From: Hymenobacter jeollabukensis
Lineage (GTDB): Bacteria; Bacteroidota; Bacteroidia; Cytophagales; Hymenobacteraceae
DNA length: 64,000 bases
Reading direction: 5' to 3'
NCBI RefSeq assembly: GCF_005771675.1
Contig: NZ_VAJM01000018.1
Span: 1 to 64,000 of the forward strand
The position numbers and the translations under genes are program-made. Position 1 is the stretch's first letter; each line of letters starts with the position of its first letter. Positions 51,919 through 60,475 of the stretch are shown here, in pieces. The notes beneath the pieces were generated by a model. The model did no database searches and was not told where the DNA came from. It saw only the letters and a list, made by a program, of their open reading frames with translations.

Positions 51919-53217
51919 TTACTGGGAGAGTGACGAGGCGCTCCCGGTGGTTTGATAATCGACCTGGGCCTGGAGCAGCTGCAGGCGGTGCAGCTGCTCG
52001 CTGAGCCGGGCCAGGGTGAGGTTGTTGGCTTCGGTGAAGTAGTCGCCGAAGCCGATGATGCCGTGGTCGAGCTGCACGGCGGCCGTGGCCTGGATTTTCT
52101 GGCGCAGGCCAATCAGCTGCGTGTCGGTTTCAAGCAGGGCCTGGTAGCGGTCAATGGCGGTTTGCTGGCCGGCCCGGGCCACGCGCTGGATTTGCTCAAA
52201 GGCGTCCTGCTGCACGGCCACGGCTTCCTGCCCGAGGCGGAGGGCCTCGCGGTCCTGGCGGCGGGTGTAGTAGTTATTCAGATTCCAGTTCAGGCGCACC
52301 CCGGCAATGCCATAGCCGTGAAAATCATTGCGCAGAAAATCCAGCGTGGGCCGGCCGTAGCCCACCTGGCCGAACAAACTCAGGCGCGGAGCCAGCCGGG
52401 CGTCGGCCAGTTTCTGCTGGCCCGTGAGCAAGGCTTTTTGTTGGGCATACAGCAGCAGCTCCGGCCTTGCGCTGGCGGTCGGCAACGCAGCCGGGGGTTC
52501 CAGCTGGGTATCGGGGGGCAAGGGTTGGCCCAGCAACTCCCCCAGCTGGCGCAACAGACCGGCCCGCGTGACAGTCAGCTCGCGCAACAGCTGGTCGAGG
52601 TTCAGCACCTCGGCGTCGAGGCGGGCCACGTCCTGGCCGGTGGCCACGCCGCCCTCCCGGCGGGCCAGCAAGGTTTTGCGGCGCTGCAGCAAGTCGGCGC
52701 GCAGCCCCTGGCGCAAGCGGGTGTTCTCGTCGGTGAGCAGCGCGCCGAAATAGAGGCCGTTCACCTGCTCGCGCAGCCGGTACAGGCCCACGGCCACCTG
52801 CTGGTTGCTCACCTGGCCATTCAACGTTTCCAGTTCCTGCTGGCGGCGGGTGACGCCCCCGTCGAACAGGGTCTGGGTGGCGTCGAGCGTCAGGCGGTAC
52901 TGGTCTTTGGAGATAGTGGGGATGCTGATGCCCGGCACTTCCAATGGGATTTTGGTCACTTCGCTCTGGTAAGAGGCCTGGCCGTTGACGGCCAACTGCG
53001 GCCGGTACCCCTGCGCGGCTAGTCGCGACCGGTTGTTGGCGGCCTGGGCCTCATTTAGGGCCACCTGGCGCCGCAGCGGGGCGTGGGCTTCGGCCAGCTC
53101 GTAGCACTGGTTCAGCGTCAGGGCGGCGGCAGCCGGGGGCGGCGCAGCGGGTTGCCCTAGCGCGGCGCGGCTGAGCAGTACCAGCAACAGCAGTAATGGC
53201 TTTTTTCTCTTATCCAT
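51919..53217 (-). CDS. TolC-family outer membrane efflux protein
   Basis: 432 residues. Signal peptide (L-L-L-L-L-V-L-L-S-R-A-A-L-G) then two repeated halves of Outer-membrane-efflux-protein type, rich in Gln/Leu coiled-coil helices; conserved L-N-x-C-Y-E-L-A and G-F-G-D-Y-F-T-E-A-N-N. Forms the outer-membrane channel of the pump. First structural gene after the TetR gene, with the operator-like element between them. Confidence 0.88.
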   Translation of the reverse strand: MDKRKKPLLLLLVLLSRAALGQPAAPPPAAAALTLNQCYELAEAHAPLRRQVALNEAQAANNRSRLAAQGYRPQLAVNGQASYQSEVTKIPLEVPGISIPTISKDQYRLTLDATQTLFDGGVTRRQQELETLNGQVSNQQVAVGLYRLREQVNGLYFGALLTDENTRLRQGLRADLLQRRKTLLARREGGVATGQDVARLDAEVLNLDQLLRELTVTRAGLLRQLGELLGQPLPPDTQLEPPAALPTASARPELLLYAQQKALLTGQQKLADARLAPRLSLFGQVGYGRPTLDFLRNDFHGYGIAGVRLNWNLNNYYTRRQDREALRLGQEAVAVQQDAFEQIQRVARAGQQTAIDRYQALLETDTQLIGLRQKIQATAAVQLDHGIIGFGDYFTEANNLTLARLSEQLHRLQLLQAQVDYQTTGSASSLSQ

Positions 53218-53220
53218 GTG

Positions 53221-53256
53221 ATTTAACTGCTTGGTTAATGAGTGGGCAAAAAAATA
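53221..53256. promoter_or_regulatory. TetR operator candidate before tolC
   Basis: TTTAACTGCTTGGTTAAT (53222-53239) contains the halves TTAAC and GGTTAA and the word TTGGTTAA. The same word recurs before tetR (53896-53905: GTTTGGTTAA) and, as a complement, at 53928-53940 (TTTACCAAACC). Shared half-sites suggest one regulator acting on both promoters. Confidence 0.35.
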
Positions 53257-53871
53257 TCAGGCCCGGATTGCCCGAATCACGAATTCGGCTACCTCGGTGC
53301 GGCGGTTTTCCATCTCCCGCTTAAAGTCTTCCTCGCTCAGCCCCAGTCCTGCCTGGATGATGGGCTTGCCCAGGAAGGGAAAGATGACCAGCGACATGAC
53401 GTTCATGAACAGCTGCGCGGAGCTGATGGGGTGAATGCGGCCCTGTGCCACGGCTTCATCAACTTGGCGGCGGAATTTGTCGAGGTGCGTGCGCTCCTTT
53501 TCCACCACGGCCCGGAAGAAGAAGTGGGGATTGCGATTCACTTCGTTCACGATGAATAGTGGCAGGAAGCTGTTCCGGCTCACAAAAGTGAGGTAGGTAT
53601 CGACCACGAGCCGGATTTTGTCAAACAATTCCAGGTCAGTGTCCAGCACAGCCATCACGCGCGGCAGAATCACGCTGATGGCCCGTTCAATTATCAGCGC
53701 CGAGAGTTTCTCCTTGCTGCGGAAGTAGTAGTGCAGCAGGGCTTTGTTGATGCCGGCCCGGTCGGCAATTTCCTGCATGCGCGCGCCCGCCAGGCCTTTC
53801 TCCAGGAACACGGCCTGAGCCGCTTCGAGGATTTGCTCTTCGGTGGAAAGCTTGGTGGGCTGCTCAGTCAT
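53257..53871 (-). CDS. TetR/AcrR-family repressor
   Basis: 204 residues. HTH in the first 60 (I-L-E-A-A-Q-A-V-F-L-E-K-G-L-A-G-A-R-M-Q-E-I-A-D-R-A-G-I-N-K-A-L-L-H-Y-Y-F-R-S-K-E-K-L), then the ligand-binding helices. It is transcribed leftward in line with the efflux genes and only 40 bases before tolC, so it heads the operon. Likely represses itself and the pump. Confidence 0.92.
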   Translation of the reverse strand: MTEQPTKLSTEEQILEAAQAVFLEKGLAGARMQEIADRAGINKALLHYYFRSKEKLSALIIERAISVILPRVMAVLDTDLELFDKIRLVVDTYLTFVSRNSFLPLFIVNEVNRNPHFFFRAVVEKERTHLDKFRRQVDEAVAQGRIHPISSAQLFMNVMSLVIFPFLGKPIIQAGLGLSEEDFKREMENRRTEVAEFVIRAIRA

Positions 53872-54289
53872 GTTGACCAGATGGATTGACCGTTTGGTTA
53901 AGATGATGCAAGTATAAGGGAAAAAATTTTACCAAACCAAATCTACTTGAACTGATATAGGAGGCAAACTGCCGAAGGGACTTGGCAGTGAAGGGTATTA
54001 GACTAACAGGGGCTCGTTCACATCGAGGCGGTGAAGCATCTCAACACATGATTTCGACTGGTTGTAGCGAGAACCTTAGTAACGCCAACGAGGTCCACCT
54101 AGCCGCCCCAGCTAATCGGCCGTGGCCGGGCAAGCGAAAGCGGGACCAAAGACGCCTTATTCGTTGGCTTCGATACGCTCATCGCCTTCCAATAAGAGCT
54201 CCAAACCGAGCTGCTCGTTTAACTTTTGTACCAAACTTTTAACCAAGGCCAGGTATAAACCTAAAACCAAAGTTTCCAAACATTACCTT
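53872..54289. other. 418-base space: tetR promoter and repeat end
   Basis: Holds the tetR promoter with two TTTGGTTAA-type half-sites (53896-53940), then a GC-mixed stretch without a supported gene, and the solo inverted-repeat end at 54216-54250. Nothing else recognised. Confidence 0.5.
54216..54250. repeat. solo copy of the dispersed end sequence
   Basis: 34 of 35 bases equal to the complement of 44147-44181 (starting CGTTTAACTTTTGTACCAAA and ending AACCAAGGCC). No second end could be found within 400 bases to the left, so one end was lost, or the repeat has another role. Lies 40 bases before the TPR gene start. Confidence 0.6.
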
Positions 54290-55024
54290 ATGGCACTAAG
54301 GCGCGTTAACGAGCCTTTTTATCAACGTTATATACTTGAAAATCACTATACTAACCGGCCATTTTATGGCAGCAGCGAAATTCCCCTCTTTGAAAAAACT
54401 GCTGACAGTGTAGCCACGTCACTAGTTACTAAAGTACCGGACACCGAAAGTTATGAACTACGTGGGAGACTGCGCTTTGCAAATGAGGATTTTAAGAACG
54501 CATTGGTTGACTTTGAGAATGCCGTGCGCTTAAGCTATGGGAGACCCAATTTGAGACTGCTGGATTATATAGCTGACACATACAGTAAAGTGAATAAGTA
54601 TCCAGAAGCAATTAAGTACTATACTATGCAGGTCGATTCGAGTAAGAATAAAAGAGACGTTCTTTGGCACAGAGGTCTATGTAAAAGGGAACTTGAAGAT
54701 TACCGGGGTGCCTTATCAGATTTTTCGAGAGCCTTGTTAATCACCGAACGGCAAATCACTTCTGTGTCAGACTATTTTCTCTTAACAGTATCAGCGTCTT
54801 GCAAACTCTCTTTAGGGGAGAACCTTGATGCCAAGGTGCTTTTAAACAAGGTCCCTTTGCAACAAATCCCGCAGGGGGACAGCGGATATTTTTACTACCT
54901 TAAAGGACTTGCTGATTATCATCTCAAGTATAAAGAATCAGCATGTGCCAACTGGTCAAAGGCTGGTGAACATGGGTATGCTGAAGCTTACGAAGCTATA
55001 AAATCCTACTGTAACAAACATTAA
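54290..55024 (+). CDS. tetratricopeptide-repeat protein
   Basis: 244 residues from ATG 54290; the frame continues upstream through the repeat end to 54122, but that part is not protein-like. Three or four TPR-like units: S-Y-E-L-R-G-R-L-R-F-A-N-E-D-F-K-N-A-L-V-D-F-E-N-A and E-A-I-K-Y-Y-T-M-Q, W-H-R-G-L-C-K-R-E-L-E-D-Y-R-G-A-L-S-D-F-S-R-A-L. No signal peptide, so the native N-terminus may have been removed by the repeat insertion. Protein-protein interaction role likely. Confidence 0.6.
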   Translation: MALRRVNEPFYQRYILENHYTNRPFYGSSEIPLFEKTADSVATSLVTKVPDTESYELRGRLRFANEDFKNALVDFENAVRLSYGRPNLRLLDYIADTYSKVNKYPEAIKYYTMQVDSSKNKRDVLWHRGLCKRELEDYRGALSDFSRALLITERQITSVSDYFLLTVSASCKLSLGENLDAKVLLNKVPLQQIPQGDSGYFYYLKGLADYHLKYKESACANWSKAGEHGYAEAYEAIKSYCNKH

Positions 55025-55245
55025 CGCTAGCGCAGGTGGGTCAAACTCTCCGTGCAAGTTCAGGTGTCGGTAGGAGAGCACAGCGAAGGGCAAGAGCGTG
55101 GCCAGCGTGGCGGCCGCTGTCTGCAAAGCCGGGCGAATCACTAGCCGTTGACCTCGAAGTGTACCCCTATTTGTTTAACAACACCTTTTTGAGGCCGTGC
55201 TATGGTGTACGCTTCCCCATTCGGTAAACCAGTAATAAGCAGAGG

Positions 55246-56202
55246 TTAAGCAGCTTGTTTAAATTCGAATGGGGTCATAAAATTCAAGGCTTGGTGCGGC
55301 CGTTGGGTGTTGTAATCGAGCATCCACTCGTCCACGAGTTGGCGCACGTGGGCCAGCGAACGAAAGAGGTGGGCGTCGAGCAGTTCGCGGCGAAACGAGC
55401 CGTTGAAGCGTTCGATATAGGCGTTTTGCGTTGGCTTGCCGGGCTGAATCCAATGCAGGACAATACCCTGCGCCTCACACCACTCGCTAAGACGAGTGCT
55501 GATAAATTCGGGGCCGTTATCGGTGCGCAGCTGGGCGGGGCGGCCATAATACTCGACCAGGCGCGTCAGCACCTGCACCACCCGGGTGGCCGGCAACGAA
55601 AAATCGATTTCAACGCCCAGCAGTTCACGGTTGTAATCGTCGAGTACGTTCAAGGTGCGGAAGCGTCGCCCGTCCGTCAGCACATCGCTGGTAAAGTCGA
55701 GTGACCAGCACACGTTGGCCGCTGCCGGCACCGCCAAGGGCTGCTTGAGGCGAACCGGCACGCGCTTTTTCAGGCGACGGGGCAAGTTCAGCGCCATAGC
55801 CCGATAAATACGTAGCGTGCGCTTGTGATTGATAACCAGTCCATTTTTGCGTAAACGATGGTGCAGTTTCCAGAATCCCCAGCCCGGATGCCGCACCGTT
55901 AACGCCCGCAACGCCTGCTCGACGGGCTCATCGTTACGTCCCCGTGCCACCCCATGATAGCTGCCCCGCGAGAGCCCGACCAGGGTACACGCCCGCCGCT
56001 GACTCCAGCCTTTACCCACTAAGCCCTGCGCTGCCTGGCGCCGCGCCGCAGGGCTACTCACTTTTTTCGCAGTATCTCCTTGATGGCCTGATTCTCTAGG
56101 CTTAAGTCGGCGAACATCTGCTTGAGCTTTCGATTCTCGTCTTCCAAGTGTTTGAGCCGGCTGAGCTCCGCCACACTGGCACCGGCGTATTTGCTTTTCC
56201 AC
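55246..56202 (-). CDS. IS3 transposase OrfB (DDE catalytic subunit)
   Basis: 318 residues as an open frame, of which the part after about residue 50 is the rve integrase core: D in C-W-S-L-D-F-T-S-D-V, D in R-T-D-N-G-P-E-F, E in A-Y-I-E-R-F-N-G. All three acidic residues are present, so likely active. Produced as OrfAB fusion by -1 frameshift at the A6G run (56061-56067), since the first residues of the separate frame overlap orfA and carry no start of good quality. Confidence 0.92.
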   Translation of the reverse strand: MEKQIRRCQCGGAQPAQTLGRRESKAQADVRRLKPRESGHQGDTAKKVSSPAARRQAAQGLVGKGWSQRRACTLVGLSRGSYHGVARGRNDEPVEQALRALTVRHPGWGFWKLHHRLRKNGLVINHKRTLRIYRAMALNLPRRLKKRVPVRLKQPLAVPAAANVCWSLDFTSDVLTDGRRFRTLNVLDDYNRELLGVEIDFSLPATRVVQVLTRLVEYYGRPAQLRTDNGPEFISTRLSEWCEAQGIVLHWIQPGKPTQNAYIERFNGSFRRELLDAHLFRSLAHVRQLVDEWMLDYNTQRPHQALNFMTPFEFKQAA

Positions 56203-56321
56203 GCATAAAATGTCGCCTCGCTCAAGCCGTGCTCGCGCACAATCTGCGCGACGGTTTGCCCGCTGGCTTGCTGTTGCAGAATGGCCACAATTTGGGCCTC
56301 GCTGAATCGTCCCTTTTTCAT
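56058..56321 (-). CDS. IS3 transposase OrfA (helix-turn-helix)
   Basis: 87 residues: K-x-x-R-F-S-E-A-Q-I-V-A-I-L-Q-Q, HTH_21-type (V-A-Q-I-V-R-E-H-G-L-S-E-A-T-F-Y-A-W-K-S-K-Y), then a leucine-zipper-like helix (L-E-D-E-N-R-K-L-K-Q-M-F-A-D-L). Ends L-R-K-K-stop with C-G-A-A-A-A-A-A-G-T-G-A, the frameshift window. Binds the ends of the element. Confidence 0.93.
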   Translation of the reverse strand: MKKGRFSEAQIVAILQQQASGQTVAQIVREHGLSEATFYAWKSKYAGASVAELSRLKHLEDENRKLKQMFADLSLENQAIKEILRKK

Positions 56322-56331
56322 GTCTCGGTTG

Positions 56332-56649
56332 TCAAGTAGTGAAAATACGCTTTTCTCTACTCACAACTGGCTCCCTATTTAGGGAAGCGTACAATGGGGC
56401 ATTGGCAGACTTTTCGACGCTGTGTTGCTTGATGAAACCAGCCAGTGCAGTCGCCGGCTTGCTCGCTATTTGGCTAACCCCGAAGCAGGCAATGGCCGCG
56501 AACCCCAGACCCGAGACACACACGATGACGGTGAACAAGAGCAGGTGTTTTTGAGGAAGGCGCTCCGCGATAATGGCGAGCACTTTCCACAGGCCGGTCG
56601 GTGCGGGGTTGGGAAGTCTGGAGGGACGAGCAGCAGTAGGCGTATTCAT
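56332..56649 (-). CDS. small membrane protein extended by IS insertion
   Basis: 105 residues as read, of which the last 22 (after N-A-P) are encoded by the IS end. Rebuilding the site without the IS and with one ATGG copy gives C-C-A-T-A-G: the original chain ended P-stop at residue 83. So the insertion hit the last codon and the host protein gained a tail. Two hydrophobic parts at residues 36-60; Pro-rich N-terminus. Natural function unknown. Confidence 0.6.
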   Translation of the reverse strand: MNTPTAARPSRLPNPAPTGLWKVLAIIAERLPQKHLLLFTVIVCVSGLGFAAIACFGVSQIASKPATALAGFIKQHSVEKSANAPLYASLNREPVVSREKRIFTT

Positions 56650-57293
56650 AAAGTTCTGGTTGATTTAGTGGCGGGGGAGAATGGCGGGCAAAACCGCCGA
56701 TACTGAAGCGGCGGTGCAAGACTAGCAAGCGCCACAAAGCACGAATTCCGGGTTTGTAAATAATAGGACAAGGTGCAATGCCTCGATTCCAGCCCGTAGA
56801 GGCGCTTTTCTGAAAAATTGGGCTTCGGAACGTGGGCAGGTTATCACAGCTGATGGAGAAAAAAGGAGGGGGAGCCGTGCGCGCACGGTCACCACAAAGA
56901 GCTTGCGCAGGCGTGGGGAGGAACCCTTGCTGGGGATGGGAACAGGACGGATAAGGGGCACGGTTAAGGTGGCTCCACCTATAGAAAGCAGCGAGGTCTG
57001 TTATGTGGCTAATTCCCATCGTTCAAACTTCCAACTCGAAGCCCTTTTTAAAAAGGACAGAAAAAAACCCCTTTAAAAAGGGGCTTTCCAGCCTGCAGAA
57101 GCACTTATTGAAAATTGGCTAAAATGTCATCGCTCTTTACTGCGTGATGAGGGAGACGAGCCGGGGAGCTTTTCAGGTCTCTGTAGCAGTTCCGTCACCA
57201 ATGGGGAAAGAAGAATAGCTTTACCAACCGGATTCTAAACGTTTGGCTGTCTTCCACGAGGAGCACACCTCGGCCCTCCTCATTTCGCTTCTT
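56650..57293. other. 644-base space with one hairpin
   Basis: No gene supported. Contains a perfect GC palindrome CCGTGCGCGCACGG (56876-56889) and, at 57063-57086, CCCCTTT / AAAGGGG hairpin with seven A before it, which on the minus strand is a terminator with T-run. No other element recognised. Confidence 0.45.
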
Positions 57294-58361
57294 ATGCGTG
57301 CATCACCTTTCCTAATGCCAGCAGCTGACCCATCAGGCCGGGCCCGGTTGGGCTACCTGGTGGGTGATGGGATTGAATACGGGGCGCGGCTCGGGTTTGC
57401 CTTTGCCCAACCAGTTACTATCAGCGCGAGTTATGTGGCGGGACTGTTGCCGGCCCGGGCGACGCGGGCCAGGGTATTCAGGGCCCGTTTGAAACAGGAT
57501 GGCTCGTTGATTCGCCTACCCGATTTGGTCTTGCCGCCCCACCTGAAGGTGTGCGCCCTGGCCCTGCACGGGCCTTATCTCTATGTGGGCGGAGCTTTCG
57601 CTTGGCCCCGCCGGTCAGCAGTCCGTGCCGGCGCGACAGGTGGGCGGCTGGACTTGCGCGAAGAGCAGCCCCGATGGGAGCCGCTGGTACTGCCCGGTCC
57701 CTGCGAGCCGGGCAAGGCGATTGACGATGTACTAGTCGATGACCAGAACCTAGTCCTGGTCGACAACATTGTCTTCCCCAAGTACCTGTTCGTTTATCCC
57801 TGGCCGTCGGATGGCGGCCTGCCTGCAGACCCGCAGGTGGTGGAGCTGCCTTTCAGTCGGGTGTACGAACACATTGTAAAAGGCCAAATGAGCGCCGGCT
57901 ACGTCGCCTTGCTTTCTACCAGCGTCGGGGAGGGCGGGGTGGGCGTCTACATCTCGGTGCTGCGGCGAGGGGACTGGGCCCCGGTGGTAGTGTTGGCGTT
58001 TGAACAGTCCCGCACTGAAATCTGGGACCAGGAACTAGCCGGTGAGTCGCCGTCCCTGGATGAACGTCCGTTTGACCTAGCCCTGCAGGACCATCAGTTG
58101 GTGCTGGCTTGCGGGGGAGCGCTGCTGTACGTCGATTTGCGGGCGTTTCCAGCCCCACCTGCTTCCTTGCCCGGCGCTGAAGCCGAATGCCCCGAAGTAG
58201 ACCTGCGCAACCGCACTCCCTTTCCCGGAGGCCATTGGCAAACGCTGGCTCCGCACGAGCAGCCCGGGCGCATTCGCTTTGTGGCCACTGGCCGCTTACT
58301 CTTGGCCTCATCGGGAGATGGCGCTGGGACCCCGGGCCGTGCCTGGTTGCACCATGTTTAA
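57294..58361 (+). CDS. probable beta-propeller-like protein
   Basis: 355 residues from ATG 57294 (17 residues before it in the longer frame are not convincing). Repeated strand-turn units such as L-A-L-H-G-P-Y-L-Y-V-G-G-A and V-L-V-D-D-Q-N-L-V-L-V-D and L-A-L-Q-D-H-Q-L-V-L-A-C-G-G suggest a propeller. No signal peptide. Function unknown. Confidence 0.5.
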   Translation: MRASPFLMPAADPSGRARLGYLVGDGIEYGARLGFAFAQPVTISASYVAGLLPARATRARVFRARLKQDGSLIRLPDLVLPPHLKVCALALHGPYLYVGGAFAWPRRSAVRAGATGGRLDLREEQPRWEPLVLPGPCEPGKAIDDVLVDDQNLVLVDNIVFPKYLFVYPWPSDGGLPADPQVVELPFSRVYEHIVKGQMSAGYVALLSTSVGEGGVGVYISVLRRGDWAPVVVLAFEQSRTEIWDQELAGESPSLDERPFDLALQDHQLVLACGGALLYVDLRAFPAPPASLPGAEAECPEVDLRNRTPFPGGHWQTLAPHEQPGRIRFVATGRLLLASSGDGAGTPGRAWLHHV

Positions 58362-58531
58362 TACCTCAACATTCGGAGGTTTTGCCCAGTTTGTTTAACA
58401 AAGCCTGATTATTCAGGGTAGCAATTTGGAAAGTATAGGGCGCGTATGTACCCTGCTCGGAGAACTCATCTAAATTGGTGTCAGCCAAAACTTGAGTTGC
58501 AGCATTGTTTGATGCGGCTATTTTCGCCGGT

Positions 58532-58990
58532 ATGATATACCCGAATGACATCCACCGGCTCTTCGATGACCTTTGGCCTGCTATGCACGCCAGCAGTTTG
58601 CACAAGCAGCATTGTATCAGCATCTTGCCCCATATTGAGAGTTGCTTCAGAAAGTGGGGCGACAATTATGACTTTCTGCTTGATGGACTGTCTTCCCTCG
58701 ATGGAATCGGCCTCACTATTGCCAGTGGGCTGATATGGAGCACTGACCCGATGGAAGCGGTTCCATTTGATAAGTTCACGATGACTTATGCGTTGACAGA
58801 GCGCATCCTTCGGAACGAGCACATTTCAGGTGGCCATTACGCAGATGCCTGCCAAAAAATAGTGGCGTATTGTGATGGCTTCACCATGACCGAAGCTGAC
58901 GGGATTGAGCGAGTGTACGAAGTAGAAGACTTTGTGCGAGAAGCAAGGGAGAAAATGATAGATTTCCCTGGCTTGCTCGGCCCTAAGTAG
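58532..58990 (+). CDS. hypothetical protein with HhH-like motif
   Basis: 152 residues from ATG 58532 (TTG 58505 is an alternative). Residues 58-95 read L-S-S-L-D-G-I-G-L-T-I-A-S-G-L-I-W-S-T-D-P-x-x-A-V-P-F-D-K-F-T, which has the L-x-x-I-x-G-I-G-x-x-x-A-S helix-hairpin-helix pattern and the following P-x-D of DNA-glycosylase-like folds. Ends in a charged helix. DNA binding is plausible. Confidence 0.5.
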   Translation: MIYPNDIHRLFDDLWPAMHASSLHKQHCISILPHIESCFRKWGDNYDFLLDGLSSLDGIGLTIASGLIWSTDPMEAVPFDKFTMTYALTERILRNEHISGGHYADACQKIVAYCDGFTMTEADGIERVYEVEDFVREAREKMIDFPGLLGPK

Positions 58991-59307
58991 CCTTGGCTAA
59001 AAGCTTGTTACCACTAGGAAAGAGCCATGAGAATCATAGCTATATAATAAACTGGTTTGCTGCTGTTGAGAGGGAGTACGCTAGTGGTGTAATAAGCCGC
59101 GGTAACGCAGTTCTTATCTTACGGGCGCCTCCAACGCCGGTGGCTCTGTCGTCAAACCCATCATCATCTGTAATGCGCGATTCGCTACATGCCGAAAATG
59201 ATGCCCTGCGCGCTCAAATTCAGCAGCTGCAGGCAGACAGGACGGCAGTCAGTTAACATTGTTATATTGGCAAATGCAGCCTTTGGACCAAACTTTTAAC
59301 CAAGACC
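58989..59307. repeat. second pair of the dispersed end sequence (319 bp)
   Basis: Left AGCCTTGGCTAAAAGCTTGT (58989-59008, degenerate) and right complement of GGTCTTGGTTAAAAGTTTGG (59288-59307), facing each other as at 44147-44597. Internal sequences of the two pairs are unrelated by eye. Encloses one weak ORF. Confidence 0.45.
58993..59256 (+). CDS. weak ORF inside the repeat pair
   Basis: 87 residues from TTG inside the left repeat end. The last 27 residues form a short coiled coil (L-H-A-E-N-D-A-L-R-A-Q-I-Q-Q-L-Q-A). Could be the tail of a gene captured between the repeats. Doubtful. Confidence 0.2.
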   Translation: MAKSLLPLGKSHENHSYIINWFAAVEREYASGVISRGNAVLILRAPPTPVALSSNPSSSVMRDSLHAENDALRAQIQQLQADRTAVS

Positions 59308-59372
59308 TATCGCTGGGCAGGTTGGCTTAAAAGCCGCTGTAACGGCATCATTTTGTTCGCTTTTTTTGATTT

Positions 59373-60437
59373 ATGCAATACGATACCAGGAAAGACATTG
59401 TCCTTTCTAATGTTGAACAATTAGGGAAGCAGATGCTTCACAAAGGCTGTTCTTTCATCCTGAAAAGCAACTTTGCGGCAGCTTTTAGCTACATCAGCGA
59501 CGGATACGATTTGATAACCTGTGACTGCCCTAGGGGCAGTTGGTTCACGGATACCTATGACCAGAGAGAGGCAGTGATTCAACTTGCTTCGCTCGAAATG
59601 GAAGAGCCAGAATTTCACTTTTGTCTTTCATTTGCCTTATTCTATATATCACTCGGCGAGGACGGAGGCGGCAAGGACATGGACTTGTTAACTCAGTCAC
59701 TTAAGCATATTGATGAGTACTTATCCTATCGGATAAATCACCTTGGGTACTACTTTAAAGGCAGGGTTTTATCGCACTTAGGACAGCGACCAGAGGCTAT
59801 TGCCCACTTTGACTTGTCATTTAAGTCAAAGGTCAACACCCCGGCTTTATACAGAGCGTCGCTGCTACGGGAGCATGATTCGAGTAGTGGTCTCTACGGC
59901 TTATATCAGGCGTGCTTAAGTAGCCCGTCAAGTGTATGTGCGTGGGAACATCTGCACGACTACGCAGTCGTAAAGCGCGGAATAGCTGTCCCAACCGAAA
60001 AGGTGCTTGGCAAGCCTAATACTCTTGCGAGCCAGTTTAATGATAGCTCTTTCTATTCCTTGAATTTTACTTTTTGGTCCCTGTTCAAAGAAGTAAAAGG
60101 CGCCCGTCAGCCAAACTCTTATAGAAGTTTTGATGAATCGTTACGCTCAACTGGCAATGATGCCTTCATCCGATATAAATACGATTTCAGGTCGGACATA
60201 TACAGCAACAGTGAACATCTAAAGGACTTTCAGGATTTCGTTTTCATCATGGGTGGGTGTGCTCGTTTATTCAACGAACCAGCAGCATACGGCACCCCCG
60301 TGAGTTCAATTAACTATGACCAAGACTACCAAGATGACGATGATGGGGACTGGGGTGGTGATATTGACAACAATGAACACTATAATGACGACCTAGATAT
60401 GGACCAACAGAGCCAAGAGTTCTGGGATAACCTGTAA
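59373..60437 (+). CDS. TPR-like protein with acidic tail
   Basis: 354 residues. Helical pairs with TPR spacing (G-Y-Y-F-K-G-R-V-L-S-H-L-G-Q-R-P-E-A-I-A-H-F-D-L-S). The last 45 residues are very acidic (D-Y-Q-D-D-D-D-G-D and D-N-N-E). No enzyme motif. Starts 66 bases after the repeat end. Confidence 0.55.
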   Translation: MQYDTRKDIVLSNVEQLGKQMLHKGCSFILKSNFAAAFSYISDGYDLITCDCPRGSWFTDTYDQREAVIQLASLEMEEPEFHFCLSFALFYISLGEDGGGKDMDLLTQSLKHIDEYLSYRINHLGYYFKGRVLSHLGQRPEAIAHFDLSFKSKVNTPALYRASLLREHDSSSGLYGLYQACLSSPSSVCAWEHLHDYAVVKRGIAVPTEKVLGKPNTLASQFNDSSFYSLNFTFWSLFKEVKGARQPNSYRSFDESLRSTGNDAFIRYKYDFRSDIYSNSEHLKDFQDFVFIMGGCARLFNEPAAYGTPVSSINYDQDYQDDDDGDWGGDIDNNEHYNDDLDMDQQSQEFWDNL

Positions 60438-60475
60438 GCTTTAATACCTGGCACTGGACCACCTCACGCTCTTAG

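Larger units (their letters stand above)
55206..56393 (-). mobile_element. IS3-family insertion sequence, 1188 bp, complete
   Basis: Ends read TGTACGCTTCCC (left, 55206) and its complement (right, 56382-56393), with further similarity 30 bases inward. The 4-base ATGG flanks it on both sides (55202-55205 and 56394-56397), a direct target duplication of the length normal for IS3. Two overlapping frames orfA and orfB with A6G slippery site. Complete and recent. It sits in the last codon region of the 56332 gene (see there). Confidence 0.93.

Noticed and set aside
51952-53022. 356-residue frame on the plus strand
   Set aside because: Antisense to tolC; shadow.
56474-57019. 181-residue leftward frame
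   Set aside because: Overlaps the small membrane gene in another frame and spans a terminator-type region; not protein-like.
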